Positions 9,673-21,769 of a stretch of DNA of 64,000 nt are shown in pieces (position 1 is the stretch's first letter; each line of letters starts with the position of its first letter). Where the stretch lies: the NCBI RefSeq assembly GCF_033807575.1, contig NC_084719.1:2232001-2296000 (forward strand), written 5' to 3'. The notes below the pieces were generated by a model. That model ran no database searches and was not told the origin of the DNA. It was given only the letters and a program-made list of their open reading frames with translations. The translations under genes and the position numbers were made by a program. The stretch is from Cydia pomonella (taxonomy: Eukaryota; Arthropoda; Insecta; Lepidoptera; Tortricidae).

Positions 9673-11339
9673 CAGTGTAGCTGTTGGCGATGGTTCGTCG
9701 CTTAAATGGTCTTTTAAACGCGATCTTAACTTGACCGTGATGACACCTGGCGAACGTTCACGTTAGATATGGAAATAAAAATCAGGTACCCTTAAATTAT
9801 CTACGTAAGCAATTCTTAAACAAAAGTTTAGCCACCTTTCCTCTGCCACACGTTCATAATATTATATATCATCTTGTCGGCATTTTCTCGCATCAAATTA
9901 ATGAATAACACTTAAAACATGCATCGATATAACGTGTCTCCGAATTATCGTTTGCAATTATTTACTGTGAACGCAAAATAAACACAAAAATTTAAGGACA
10001 ATAAGCAAACGAAAATTTCGAAACACTAATAAACCTATAATAGATTACATTAACTAAAATTACTTTCAAGTTTCTACTAAATCGTGTGAAATAAATACAA
10101 AAAGGTATGTAATAAAGAAGTCATTTCCCAGATTTTATCAAAATGTAGCTTTTTTTAGTAAAGACTTGAAAGCTTCCTTCTAATTTAATTATCTTTCAGA
10201 ACAAACAAGACAAGAATTTTAACACCCATGACAACACTAAAGTTTCAAATGGAGACCTTAATGTTGTCATGCCATGATCCAGAACATCTGTGACTGACAG
10301 ATATTCTTGGTCATTAGAAAAAGGATTCAAGAATTGTGCTTTTTCCGTCGTAGTACTAGGGGGTATACAAATAACATAATACTGACTTTGGCCGTCGTCG
10401 GCTCCCATCTTTTGGATATGTTCGATTGAAAAGCCAACAAACTTACACCTATAAACATGTATTACTTACATCAAGCGGCTAGTTTTGGAGTTCTACCCTT
10501 TCAAATGTATCCAAAAGAAGGCATACTATAAGGATTTGCCATGAAGCATGTATCGGCCTGATCTAACGCAAGAGACAAGACGCTGGACCGGCACACAGAG
10601 ACAAGTTCCTTGAGTCAGGTCAGTGCTTTGGCGAGTGCTAGTTACCGGTGTTGGTTTCCATAGGACGACCTGCTGAATATCTCAACTCAATTCAAGAGAC
10701 ATTGCATCGTATAAAATGACTTGCCTATTCATCAAGGAACAACACTTGTGTTTTTGGAATGAAGATTTTAATGACAATTTAGATTGAGTTGCTCCCTGTA
10801 GTGTTTTCCCTGTTTGCGCTACGTCAAAATGAAGATATTCCATGTTTGGTTTTGAAATAAAACGACTGGAAATTCTGCTTTCATTTCGTTTGTATTTACA
10901 CTCTATGAATTTCCATTTAATTAGAACATTTATACGAGGGAATGCTATGTATGCTTTTATTTTGAATATCAGAATGGCAAATACATACTGAAATATTCTT
11001 ACTCTAATGATGTAACCATGAATTTTAATAACGCTCCGTGAAATGCATAAGTTAAATACCTTTCAAAATATATTGAAGATTATTAAATTGCATAGCCAAT
11101 TCGATATTCAAGGTAAAATTCTACTGTATTACGTTTACGATGGCCATGGTGAAATGCATCTTACGAAAGTACAGCCAAGTTGGAACAGCTTTACTTGTTA
11201 CGATCTAATTTGCCGAGTACCTCGGGGCTTGCATCCTTTTCCATAGTATCCATTTTCCCTCGCTTACTCATTGATTTATCCCGCATCTACCTCATTTATT
11301 TGGCGTGATTTTTAGTATGTATGAAGTGCATGAGTGATG
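9673..11339. other. Unassigned intron 3 DNA
   Basis: AT-rich. No recognisable exon or repeat is seen. Confidence 0.45.
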
Positions 11340-12060
11340 AATTTTCCTTTCATTCGTATCATCCGTCCGACAGTGAACGAGGAGCGAGTGTGCGAGTAGC
11401 TCCATTTGGTTGTACTTCCGTCTTGTGAATGAACGGTGTAAGAATGTCGGTGAGCGAGTGAAATTCAGCGAACATCGGTGCCAAGGAGCCGATCGGGCAG
11501 AATGCGCATGATAGAGCCACTAGTTTGACCCCTGCATCCGTGTGCCGTGTCCGTGTGAGTGCTTGCAGACGACGCGCCTTTGCATGTTTTCAGAAGGTTA
11601 ACGTGCGATGTCTTTTTGATCCGGCGGCGCCGCCGCCCGCCGGGGCAGCAGTACTAGTCGTTTCGCTGAAGGTCTCTCATCACCGCCCTCCCTTCCCTCC
11701 CCGGGGTTCACGCTTGTGGCCATGATCACGCTGCGCTACTTACATGCTAACGCCTCACACATTGGCGACTGGGACTTTACAGAGTGTTCTTCTTTTCCAG
11801 TTGGTCGATCAGGGCCCCCAAGATTGGCTCATCCCGAAAGACAATTAATAAGGGCGGGGCTCGGATGAGGGAAAGTCGCGAAACTCCGGGGTCTCCCCCC
11901 GAGGACGGGTCGGTTCTTGCGACGGTTACGCTCATCAAAAAGGCATCGCATCGCACTATGTTACATTGTTACCCCCGCGTCCGGTTCCGATCCGGCCGGC
12001 CCGGCCGGGCGAGACGGACCCGCCGCTCCGTTTCATCTCGACACCTGTAAATTGGCATTT
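11340..12060 (+). other. GC-rich block in intron 3, function unknown
   Basis: A stretch about 700 bp long is markedly richer in GC and CpG than the intron around it, with the densest parts at 11620-11710 and 11980-12030. Open frames exist but none gives a recognisable peptide, and no clear pair of splice sites frames them. It could be an intronic regulatory region or an alternative first exon; nothing in the sequence decides. Confidence 0.3.
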
Positions 12061-12354
12061 AAAGTACAAATTAGTAAAATTTGGATGTTTCTCGTATTGT
12101 TACAGGTTCATTAACAGTTAATATAATCTATATAATATAATTTTAAGAGCTGTACTTTAAGTGTTCAGAGATGACTCGACCGTACCGTATGTAAAGGGAT
12201 CACGTTAAATTAGAATAGCATAACAGTATCATGGGGCGCTCAGAATGCGGCCTCTCGATTTTTATACAATAAAAAGTTTGAGAAGTGTACGAACCGATGG
12301 CCTCATTTCGATCCTCCGCGGCGGGTGCGGGGCGCCCGCGCGCGCCGCCCCCGC

Positions 12355-12432
12355 CGGCCGCGCTGGCCCCCGCTGGCCCCGCTGGCCCCGCTGGCCCCCG
12401 CCGCCCCCGCTGACCCCCGCGGTCCCCCGCAG
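12355..12432 (+). promoter_or_regulatory. C-rich repeated tract at the exon 4 acceptor
   Basis: The stretch before the 'cccccgcag' acceptor is made of repeats of the 9-mer 'ctggccccg' and its variants, giving an almost uridine-free, C-dominated polypyrimidine tract. Most acceptors in this window are AT-rich or mixed. C-rich tracts are weaker substrates for U2AF and good ligands for poly(C)-binding proteins (known in general), so this acceptor may be regulated. That is inference. Confidence 0.4.
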
Positions 12433-12573
12433 GGCTCGTCGTACGGCGGCGCGGCGCGCGCCTACAGCTCCGAGTACCACGCGCCGCCCGCGCAGCAGCC
12501 AGGTGTGCACCACCCGCACCACGCGCCCAAACACTTCAACCAGGAGTTTAGCAAGGAGTGGCCGGCCGCGTAG
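12433..12573 (+). CDS. Hrb27C: Hrb27C/DAZAP1-type hnRNP, exon 4: alternative terminal or internal exon
   Basis: The exon follows 'cccccgcag' in phase 0, as exon 3 requires. It reads GSSYGGAARAYSSEYHAPP and AQQP, then either of two outcomes. If unspliced it continues GVHHPHHAPKHFNQEFSKEW and ends PAA-stop at 12571-12573. If the internal donor CCAG/GTGTGC after 12502 is used, it stops in phase 1 and joins exactly to the exon at 24749. Together with the earlier exons, the read-through form gives 714 coding bases (237 residues plus stop) from 4967. The stop and the long AT-rich region behind it suggest an intronic-polyadenylation terminal exon. Family assignment is firm; the relative use of the two forms cannot be judged from sequence. 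Confidence 0.85.
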   Translation, partial: GSSYGGAARAYSSEYHAPPAQQPGVHHPHHAPKHFNQEFSKEWPAA

Positions 12574-13904
12574 GCTCACACTCCACACTCCTCCTCCGCC
12601 CCCCCACACACACACACGCCTCGGCAACGTTACACAACGTCTTACATATTGTAGTTTAACGGTTCGATATAGAGTTCATTTTTATACAATTCTCGAGCTC
12701 TTAAAAGTTTTTTGTAAAAGTCAATTCTTTTCGAAACTAAATTAAGTAATAATATTTTACGAGCGAATTATCAATAAATTTAAAAGAGTAAGTTTACATA
12801 TGCGACGTAATCGATATCAGACTCGTTGGATCGGATGCGACGCGTCGGAACTCACTTCATTATTGTTATAGTTCGCTATCGACTGCATTAACACAAACCC
12901 ACACGCGTAAGTAAGGACGTTAATTTTAATAAATTTAACATAGTCTAACGAACCTCAGGCTCCTAGGTGTTAAACTTAAGCTTGTATACTAATTTCGTAA
13001 GAGTATTGACGTTGCAAGTATCCGCGACACGCGAAGGCCGCAAGCGACCTCCCTCGCAGACCCGACAGTGTATGACTATACACTTTTTTCACTTTGCTTT
13101 TATTCTTTTGGATGCGGGCTTTCGTAAAGGGGACCCCCTTTACACTTTTTCAGATTGTCGTTTATTTTTTTGTAGTTCTTAAATGATTTCTTTTAATATT
13201 TGTGAGTAGATTCGGTAGGATCTCTATCGGTCGCAGCCGCGCTCGCGCCGCGCCGGCCGCTCGCGTGACGTTTGACAGACGCTCTAATACAAGGCCAATT
13301 TAGGGAAGTGACCTAAAACAACTTAACTTAAGCTAATAACTATGTATAAATATGGTATATATATATCGGTATGTATGTTTAATATTAGAATTTTGGTTAT
13401 TTACCACCCACTAGACTTAGGAAACGGTAGGGATGTAATGAAATAATTATGTGTTAATATTTAACAAAACATAGTATGACTGAACGTGATTTTAATATTT
13501 AATTTTTCCCGTTTTTTTTGTAAAGGGATCAATTCTGTATAAATATTCGTAATTTTAATTCGTTTTCTAGTACGCATTTTAGTTTTTTAACGCACTTTAA
13601 GTTGATAATACGGATTTTATACTTTAATGAATTAAATTTACCTGCCAAATTGTTAAAAATGAGCAAAAGTAAATGATAATATGACGTATTTGTTAAGTGA
13701 TGACGCTCAAGCACTAGGATATAGCGGCCCGCCTCTCGTCCCCGCGCCTGTACATATACATATATATACTTACTTGTGTGTAAAGCATAATTTTAATCAA
13801 GTCTCTCGTCACATAGTTTTAAAGTTTTAATTTATGTGATTGCCAAATAATTTTAAAAGTATATAGAGGCCCCGCCGGCCGCGAGGTTCGCGACGGCCGC
13901 GTTC

Positions 13905-14060
13905 GCGGTACGGTCCGTCGCTATCGGTCCCGTCGGCGATGCGGTCCGTCGCTATCGGTCCCGGTCCCGTCGGCGGTACGGTCCGTCGCTATCGGTCCCG
14001 GTCCCGTCGGCGGTACGGTCCGTCGCTATCGGTCCCGGTCCCGTGGGCGGTGGCCGCCTC
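13905..14060 (+). repeat. 37-bp GC-rich minisatellite
   Basis: 'ggtccgtcgctatcggtccc' starts at 13912, 13943, 13980 and 14017, a 37-bp period (the first interval is 31). The units are nearly identical. It lies inside the presumed 3'UTR. Confidence 0.8.
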
Positions 14061-14812
14061 GGGCCAGCCGCCCCGCTCCACACAAAGTGAGTTATAATTT
14101 AAAATAACATTGTTAGATTAAATTTAATATTAGTCCTTTACTGTATTATATCGCTCAATCATTTGACCGATCGACTGATTAAAATTTTAGTGGTAAGCTA
14201 AGTAATCCGGAGCGGAGCGCGGCCTCGGGCGCCGGCTCCGAAGCATCGCCTCGGCCGGCCGCGCCTGCGCACTCGGCGGCGGAGCCCGATAGGATTTGTT
14301 ATAACTTTTAAATAGACGAATTGTTGATGATTACAATGAATGCATAATTTGATCGTTTAGAATAGGGTTATGTAAGATCGCTCCATAAGTAAATTATAAT
14401 TTATCTATGAGAAGTATTGTGAGATGTATAAGCAAATTATAAGTAATGCGTTGCGACGAGGGGTGCGTAGTCCCAAATTAACGGTAAAACATAGTGAAAC
14501 GCCTTACATTGTGATGTTCATAGGTAACTCGCATATTGGTACATTCTTATAGCTCTATATAGTACATACTCGACTGACGCGATCAGTGTGTAGCCAATCG
14601 ACTCGTACCTTAATAACAATAATGAAATAATGTTAACTAAACGTCGGTGCCTAACTGCCCACTAGGTTACGTATATAGTACGGCTTGGTATCGTTTCGTT
14701 TGCTCTTGTTCCTACGTTAGTTAGATTATAATTTGTGTTATCCATTCCTGTGACTGTCTCTCGTTTCGGTCGTACCTCCAGCTTTTACTCGCATTTGTTG
14801 ACGCTCCGCTCG

Positions 14813-15042
14813 GCGCGCGGGGCTCTACTGTACTGTACTGTGTACAGTAGGGCGCGCGGGGCCTTACTGTACTGTACTCTGTACAGTAGGGCGCGCGGGG
14901 CCCTACTGTACTGTACTCTGTACAGTAGGGCGCGCGGGGCCCTACTGTACTGTACTCTGTACAGTAGGGCGCGCGGGGCCCTACTGTACTGTACTCTGTA
15001 CAGTAGGGCGCGCGGGACCCTACTGTACTGTACTCTGTACCG
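14813..15042 (+). repeat. 39-bp minisatellite of hairpin units
   Basis: Six units of 39 bp built on 'gggcgcgcggggccctactg'. Each unit holds the inverted pair ctactgtac/gtacagtag and can fold into a hairpin in DNA or RNA. The period is divisible by three, so the frame stays open through it, but the repeated peptide has no known counterpart. It lies in the presumed 3'UTR of the proximal Hrb27C isoform. Confidence 0.85.
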
Positions 15043-17803
15043 CTACCGACACCGTAGGCTAATGTACAACCACCGATATAATACGATAAAATTGTTCACA
15101 TCTGTTTAATATTAGGAAACGATGCCTTACAAAAAGTTAAGTGATTATAGAGATGTTTTATATTGTGTTGATTTCAGTGATAACGATTAGCACTAAGGCG
15201 TAAGCGGCCTTCGGCCACACTCACAAACCTTCGGAACAATTTAAGAACTTAGTTTGTAATGAACCGTCGTGGCAATCTTCTAATTAACATAAAGAGTATA
15301 ATTTATTTAAAATAAAGTATAATATGTATTAGAAATTTTAGATTTACTCAACATTAAACTTAGTGCAAATTATTGTGGAAATCAATCGAAGACTATTTAT
15401 ATGGGTTTTTAATTATTATTATATAGGAGATGAGCATAAAATATTGGATGAATTTATTAATTAAAAATAGTTAGCAAAATACAAATACGTTAAGACTCGT
15501 TCGAGGTTCGTCTGTCAAGTGTCCACGCGCCGGCGCCGCCCGAGCGCCACGGCGGCTGCTTGCTATACATATACATGTATCTTGTAGTCTTATGGAATAA
15601 TATTTTAATCATGGCTTAACTGTAGTACTGTTGTGTAGTTAACCTTCCGACTCTTGTTTGTATTACTTTATATTATAGTGTACGCGGTTTTTATATGTGT
15701 ATGTTTATTCTGTAGTAGGTATAATATAAAGGAAACATGTTTGTGTAAAAGTGTATTTTGGTATTTGATATCTCGCCGTCGACTCGCTCGGCCGCGACCC
15801 ATTATACTATATTTATGATCGTAATTGACTAATTATACAAGAGACCCTAGTGTTAACTTTAGGTTAGCCGAGAGTGACCCGACCTCTACTCGACTGTTTA
15901 GTTCTGCATTTAATGTACCCGCGAAGTCGATTTACTGTAGTCTTTTCGATACTTATTTTAATATGCAGGTATTATTAATATACAACCTCATATTTATACT
16001 AGAATTTAAATATAAATGTAATTATGAGACCCATTTTATCGTAAAATAATATGCACGGGCTTTACAGTTAATTATAACATTAATTATTATAAAAAAAACT
16101 TAGGGCAAGTTGTTATTTATTTCTGTTTTAATTAAAAATGATGTTGATTATTTTTAAACTATGATTTCTTAATAGTGAATTAAAGTACATAATTCTCGAT
16201 TGATTAGATTACAAAATTGTTAGGTGAAGTATCGACTGATGTACAATATTTAAAGTAATATTTACTTACGGCAGTATATAAGTTTATTTACGCCGCCCTC
16301 CTCGGGCTGTATTTATACAGACTTGTATTAATTTCCTAAAATGTATGAGAGCGTCGTCCGCGCCCGCCGCCCGGCGCCTGCGCAGGTCAGCATGTTACGA
16401 TTGTAAGACTATTATCTAGATGTGTTGTAATGTTAATGTAACTACATATTACTATAGCTAGCCCTAGCGCCTCGTGCAGGGGAGCCTAGTGGCCGCACGG
16501 CGGCCTACATAAGTTACTTTATGTTCGTTTATAAAAAGGAAAATTATGATAGACTCTCTCGAGAACGTCCTTGTTGTTCTTTTTACATTACCTAATGATA
16601 ATTAGTTAATTACGGTTCTAATTATTAATTTAACCGAAACTCTAAAATATTAAGACGAAAAGCTTGTAAGCTAATAAGTATTTGATGTAATGATTAAAGT
16701 GCTATCACAGAATATAACACTGGTCTTTTGAAGTAGAAATTATGCATTATTCATATTAGGTATTTTGGGTATATATTAGTGTTAGATTTAACTGGTAAAT
16801 ATAAGTACGTAGTTTGTAATTGTAATGAAAAAAAAAAAACAGTTTTGTCGTAGTTTCCTATTATTAAGCTTCTTCTATCTTAATGAATTAAATAATACTA
16901 CTGGTTGATTAATTAAAATATTAATATTATCTACCACTGCAAATATTTGAGATATCTTATGATGAAATATATATCTACTTTAAGGACATTATAAAACGTA
17001 GATAATTAAAAGAAATCAAAAAATTCAAAATAAAACTGGCATTTTTAATGTTTGAGTCCCTCCCTTAGTTCTTAGTTGACCCCGGGGCACTGCGGGTCAT
17101 CATAATTTTTGTTTTTATATTTGGGCATAGAGTACCCCGCGTAATAGTCTTACACCACTAAAACCAATAACTTAACACTAGGTAGTGTCCACTGACCAGG
17201 AACTCTCCCAACACTCTCTATATCTATTTCCATAATTATTTATTTACATATTTTTTACATTTCCTGCTGTAAATTCGCTTGTCCTGTCTTAACACTTTCC
17301 ATTCTCATCAACTATCGCCCTTTTTCATAATGATGTAGAATCGTATGATTTGTCATAGTGTAACATTATTGCCATCTAATTTCAAACCATCTCATAATAT
17401 GTAATAATTCGTAACCACCACTATAGAAACAGTATTTTCAGAGAACTTACCCTCATTATTTGATTAGTAGATTAATTTTCTATCAAAATTTATATATATC
17501 TTTAGGGGCGGAAAGTGTAGGTAAAGTGAAAAAAATATTACCCCATCTGTCGAGTATTTTTTTTATCGCCATCTTAATTTTTAATGATGTACTGAGAGTA
17601 AGTAGGTAATACTGACGAAAATTGATATTTATTAGTAGGTATCCCGTTAAATTTTTTAAGAAATATTTTCGCATTTTATCAACAATTAAAAAAGCTGCTG
17701 ATTCGTAAATTTCCACCCTGTGACGAATTAAACCACGCACCACGCCATAACGGCGTAGTAGGAATACTTGATTGTCGTGCCATGAAAATGGTATTTTATC
17801 TAG

Positions 17804-17914
17804 AGTCAGACCAAAATAAGTTGGCAGCTATTTTGATAGCACAGACGGTGCTAGTGTCAAGTAAACGTCATAATCTGGGCTATCAAATCGCTGCCAACTT
17901 ATCGTGGTCTGACT
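17804..17914. mobile_element. MITE with 'agtcagaccaaaataagttg' ends
   Basis: The left end 'gtcagaccaaaataagttgg' is matched on the right by the reverse complement ending 'tcgtggtctgac', with an inner 'tatcaaaatcgctgcc'-like pair. A single end of the same family lies at about 30422-30464. Confidence 0.75.
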
Positions 17915-18197
17915 AGTCGGTGTTCTCAAATCTTAAACAGTAATATTCGTTTATATAGAATTATCAGAATGTCGCTTGAGAATTCTTACGAAGAAGTTAT
18001 GGTTTGTTCGTAAGCGACATTGTAGATGGCTCCACTTTCCGCCCTCAGAATACCATTATAAATGCTAAGCATAGTCAGATCCAGTTAACTGCATTTCCAA
18101 CAGTGTGGTAATGTCATATTTCATGTCAAAGGAGGGTGGGCAAATTGGTCTATTTGACCAATAAGGGCAAGCGGTATGTTACCGGATAAGTAATTCT

Positions 18198-18822
18198 AAC
18201 AAGGAAAGGTACCCAACTGTCCGGTTCCGATTTGATTTATATATGTTATAGAGTAGTCTAAAATAACAGACACGTATTTTTTTTAGCTGCCCAAACTCGA
18301 CCTATTGGGAGAAATTGTCCTCCAAAGTACTAAAAAATTACAACATTTTCTAACTCCTATAGAAAGTGATGCTCAAGCAACTTGCTAGTTAATGGCTGGT
18401 TTGAGTATATGTTTGAAAGCAGCAAAAAATAATGAGCACGTGTTTTGTTATATTATATCAGCTTAAACTCTTTTTTCCTAAAAAAATCGACATTTGAAGT
18501 TTTATAATATCTTGTCGCTAAAGTTACACAAAAAGACGCATGTTTTTTTAGGAAAACTTGAGTTTAAGTAGATATAACAAAACAGGTGTACATTATTTTT
18601 TCCTGTTCTCAAACATATACTCAAACAAGCCATTAACTAGCAAGTTGCTTGAACATCACTTTCTATAGGAGTTAGAAGGTTTAGTACTTTGGAGGACAAT
18701 TTCTCCCAATAGGTTGAGTTTGGGCAGCTAAAAAAAATACGTGTCTGTTATTTTAGACTACTCTATAACATATATAAATATAAATCAAATCGGAACCGGA
18801 CAGTTGGGTACCTTTCCTTGTA
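18198..18822. mobile_element. Large inverted-repeat element (arms about 290 bp)
   Basis: The left arm starts 'aacaaggaaaggtacccaac' and the right arm ends with its reverse complement, 'gttgggtacctttccttgt'. The match continues inward with small indels to a loop near 18500-18530. No coding capacity is seen. A second copy, broken by another insertion, lies directly to the right at 18897. Confidence 0.85.
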
Positions 18823-18896
18823 AGTTGTAAAACTTTTACTATGGCAGGTAGCCCCAATCTTTGTGTGAAACGTAACTATATAGTTTTTTCGATACT

Positions 18897-19585
18897 AACA
18901 AGGAAGGGTACCCAACTGTCAGGCTCCGATTTGATTTATTTTTATATATGTTATAGAGTAATCTAAAATAACATACGTATTTTTTTTAGCTGCCCAAATT
19001 CAACTTACTCGGAGAAATTGGCCTCCAAAGTACTGAAAAGTGACAAAACCCTCTAAGGGGGCGTCCATTAATCGCGTCATACGTTTTTGGCTTGTTTTTA
19101 GACCCCCCCCCCCTCCCCCATGGTGATCTTTGGTGATATTTTCAGGACCCCCCCCCCCCCATCCAATGTGACGTGTATTTTTTTCGATAACTAAAGAACA
19201 GTTTTCTAACAAATGAACCTAAGTACACGTGTTTTGACAGTTTGGTTAATTGAAGGGCGGAAAACTATTATTTTTATTTTATTGACTATAATACAGTATA
19301 GCACAGATGAAAAAAAAAATACACGTGATACGTGTCCATAACCCCCCGTCCCCTGTGGTGATCATTGGTGATTTTTTGCTGACCCCCTCCCCCCCCCCTA
19401 TACAATATGACGCGATTAATGGACGCCCCCTAATTTCCGTAGAGTTTTGTTTAAGCAAATAGCTAGTTAATTACTTTAAATATATGTTGGAGAACATGAA
19501 AAAATAATGGACACGTGTTTTGTTATTTCGGCTAAAATTCATATTTTACAAAAAAAAAAAACATCAAAGTTTCATACTTCTCATC
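18897..19585 (+). mobile_element. Second copy of the large element, split by a MITE
   Basis: 18897-19056 repeats the left arm of the 18198 element ('aacaaggaagggtacccaac' onward). The match resumes at 19431 ('taatttccgtagagttttg', then 'ggacacgtgttttgttat'). The gap between is filled exactly by the element at 19057-19430. The right arm of this copy is not preserved. Confidence 0.75.
19057..19430. mobile_element. Nested MITE with TAA target duplication
   Basis: The ends are 'gggggcgtccattaatcgcg' and its reverse complement 'cgcgattaatggacgccccc', flanked on both sides by TAA, which fits a 3-bp target duplication. The interior carries poly-C runs and repeated 'tggtgatcttggtgatatt'-like phrases. 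It interrupts the copy at 18897-19585 and so inserted later. Confidence 0.85.
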
Positions 19586-19947
19586 ATTTTCACTCGATAG
19601 GGAGTTCATGATCATGAAGGTTTAGCTATTGTCGATGAGTTTGTGTCATGATATTTTAGTTTTTTTATTCGTATTCTTACCTTTATGTCTTATTTTTTTT
19701 ACTTATTTGTCAAGTCTTGCCATACAAAAAAATTGAATATATAAAAAAACCTTTCCGTTGGTATGCCGCTTATTCTTAGTGGTTCATAGGCCAGTTTCCA
19801 ACCTCCTTTCTATAAAATATGACTTTAATGACACTGCTATTTTTACAAACGATCTTTTCTTTTACTAGTACCATCAATAATGAATAACAATTGTAGAAAC
19901 CATTGAATAAAGTAGGTAGTATAATGAAGTAACAGCTGTGTGCACAG

Positions 19948-20024
19948 AGGGCGACGGCGTCGGCAGCTCGGCCGGCAGCCCCAAGTTCATGGCCGGGCCG
20001 CTGAGCGACTGCGCGCCGCCCCAG
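19948..20024 (+). CDS. Candidate cassette exon of the Hrb27C gene
   Basis: A GC-rich island in AT-rich DNA is framed by an acceptor ('tgtgtgcacag') and a donor (CCCCAG/GTGGAT). The only long open frame reads GDGVGSSAGSPKFMAGP and then LSDCAPPQ. From 19948 it would accept the phase-1 donor at 12502; from the overlapping AG at 19949 it would accept a phase-0 donor such as 9401. It ends in phase 0, whereas the exon at 24749 needs phase 1 for the HPYRR frame. Inclusion would therefore either shift the last exon's frame (still open for about 41 codons) or use the second AG at 24753. I do not recognise the peptide. It could also belong to another gene. Confidence 0.35.
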
Positions 20025-20179
20025 GTGGATAGCCACGTACTCGTATTTCAATGTACGAGTACCAACTACACTGACTGACCATCGGACCTGGAGGCCAATT
20101 ACAACTCCCATTGCGATATCAAAATGTTGTTAAAGTAACGTTAGCGACTGAACGAGGAATTTCGTTCATTGACCCGCCT

Positions 20180-20308
20180 GTACAGTCAGCGTCAAATACT
20201 TTGTAGCAACCAAAGTAGCCAAATAGTTCGGTACACCATATATTTAGTATGGTGTACCGAACTATTTGGCCACTTTGACTGCTACAAAGTATTTGACACT
20301 GACTGTAC
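20180..20308. mobile_element. Palindromic MITE ('gtacagtcag' ends), copy 1
   Basis: A near-perfect palindrome: 'cagtcagcgtcaaatacttt' on the left and 'aaagtatttgacactgactg' on the right, with a 'gttcggtacaccatatattt' centre. A second copy lies at 56620-56734. Confidence 0.85.
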
Positions 20309-21769
20309 CTATCTATGGCATGGGCATAATTATATTGCTGTCCCGCCGATGATGCCTGCGGTCAATGCCACTGTGCGAGCGGGACACCAATATAAGTATG
20401 CGCGTGCGATAGAGATAGGAAATGGCGGGTCAATGTACGAAATTCTCCGTGCTAAGTGTCCTTACTTTATTACAAGCTTTTATTCTGCTTTCTCTGTTTG
20501 TTATTTATTTGTTTGTTTGGGTCAAATCTTAGAAGAGAAAGACTGCTGATTATTCGATTGAGTTAAAACTTCAGATAGTACCATCGAGCTGATCTGATGA
20601 TGGACACAGCAGGTGGCCATAGGGACGCTTTGATAAAATAATGCAACCTAATTGTGTTTCGGTTTGCTAGAATTGTTTCGATACACATTAGTTGCCTGTT
20701 GAAAGAAAAGTACAGTCAGCTATAAAAGCTTGTATAAAATTTTTTTTTTTTTGTCAATTTTATTGTGATTTGCCCGTGCGTCCGGTATTCGAATACGTAC
20801 GCACAATCGGATCGGATTGGAATCAGAATGCAAGTTGTAATTGGCCTCCTTACGTCATTGTAATAAGGGTTACGAATAGTCAGTTAACAGTGTGAGCGAT
20901 GGTACATTACATTAGCGAGATTCGTAAACGCTTAGCTTGCGATATAAGCGGAGTACTACATCAATATTATAGATCTTACGTTGTATTACCGACGAATAAA
21001 TCGAGAGGACTGACCGCGCCGCCCTAGGGAGTTGGACATATTGCTTATGTGACAGGTGACAGCTGCTAAATAGTGTGAAGATATCGTCCCACGAAGGTCA
21101 TACTTTTTATTTTCACCACGTCGTGCGTTGGCGTCGCTTATATTTCCCCCGCCACCAACTTCGCACATAACCACAGAAAAATAACAATAAGTAAGCATAG
21201 AGCGCTCACTCCATACATCAGTTTTCTTACCAAAATGATTATTATTTTAGTAGTCGACATCTACCGCCAAGTAGCGGATTTATCAGTACTGCTACCTGAC
21301 AATAGATGTCGCGCGAAACGAAGTCTAATGCTCGACAATGAGTGCTACCGTTTTTGTACTCGTACTCACCAGTCGGCAAAGCGGCAAGATTATTAGATAG
21401 ATGGTAGATGGCGCAACTGATGTAGGTATTTCCACTCATTTTGTTAGGTGCTTAAATGGCGCCAGTGAAACCCAAAATATACGACCAGGGTGGCGCTTTT
21501 TAAATTTCGTGTGGCTCCCTTCAGTACTATCTCCACTGCTAGCCATTTAAATTCTATTAATAAAATTGAAAACGAACAGTCAATACCACTAGATTCCTAC
21601 TTTCTATCGCTCGTATTTCAAAAATAGCATTTCGCTGTTTTCCACAGATTTGCGAGTGACTAAATCGAGCGCTCGAAATTCAAAAATCAGCCCCCAGAGG
21701 TCTAACCTGTTAACAAAATGAATTGACCTACGATCAACGTTACTAACGCCATCAAATATATCAAATATC
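20309..21769. other. Unassigned intron DNA
   Basis: No exon or clear repeat is seen. A (t)n run lies near 20740. Confidence 0.4.

Larger units (their letters stand above)
12574..17050 (+). other. Hrb27C: Probable long 3'UTR of the proximal Hrb27C isoform
   Basis: From the stop at 12571 to about 17.05 kb the sequence is AT-rich with small GC-rich islands. It is free of the SINE, LINE and MITE families that fill the flanks, as expected of transcribed UTR under constraint. Possible polyadenylation signals include AATAAA at 15311 and 17029; the latter is followed by T/GT-rich sequence and then by intron-like DNA. Two minisatellites lie inside (13.9 and 14.8 kb). Open frames here, including one of 124 codons across the 39-bp repeat, show no protein character. 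The end point is an estimate. Confidence 0.5.

Noticed and set aside
14735..15109. 124-codon open frame with repeated SRARGALLYCTLY
   Set aside because: It exists because the minisatellite period is 39 bp. It has no start context, no homologue known to me and lies in the presumed UTR.
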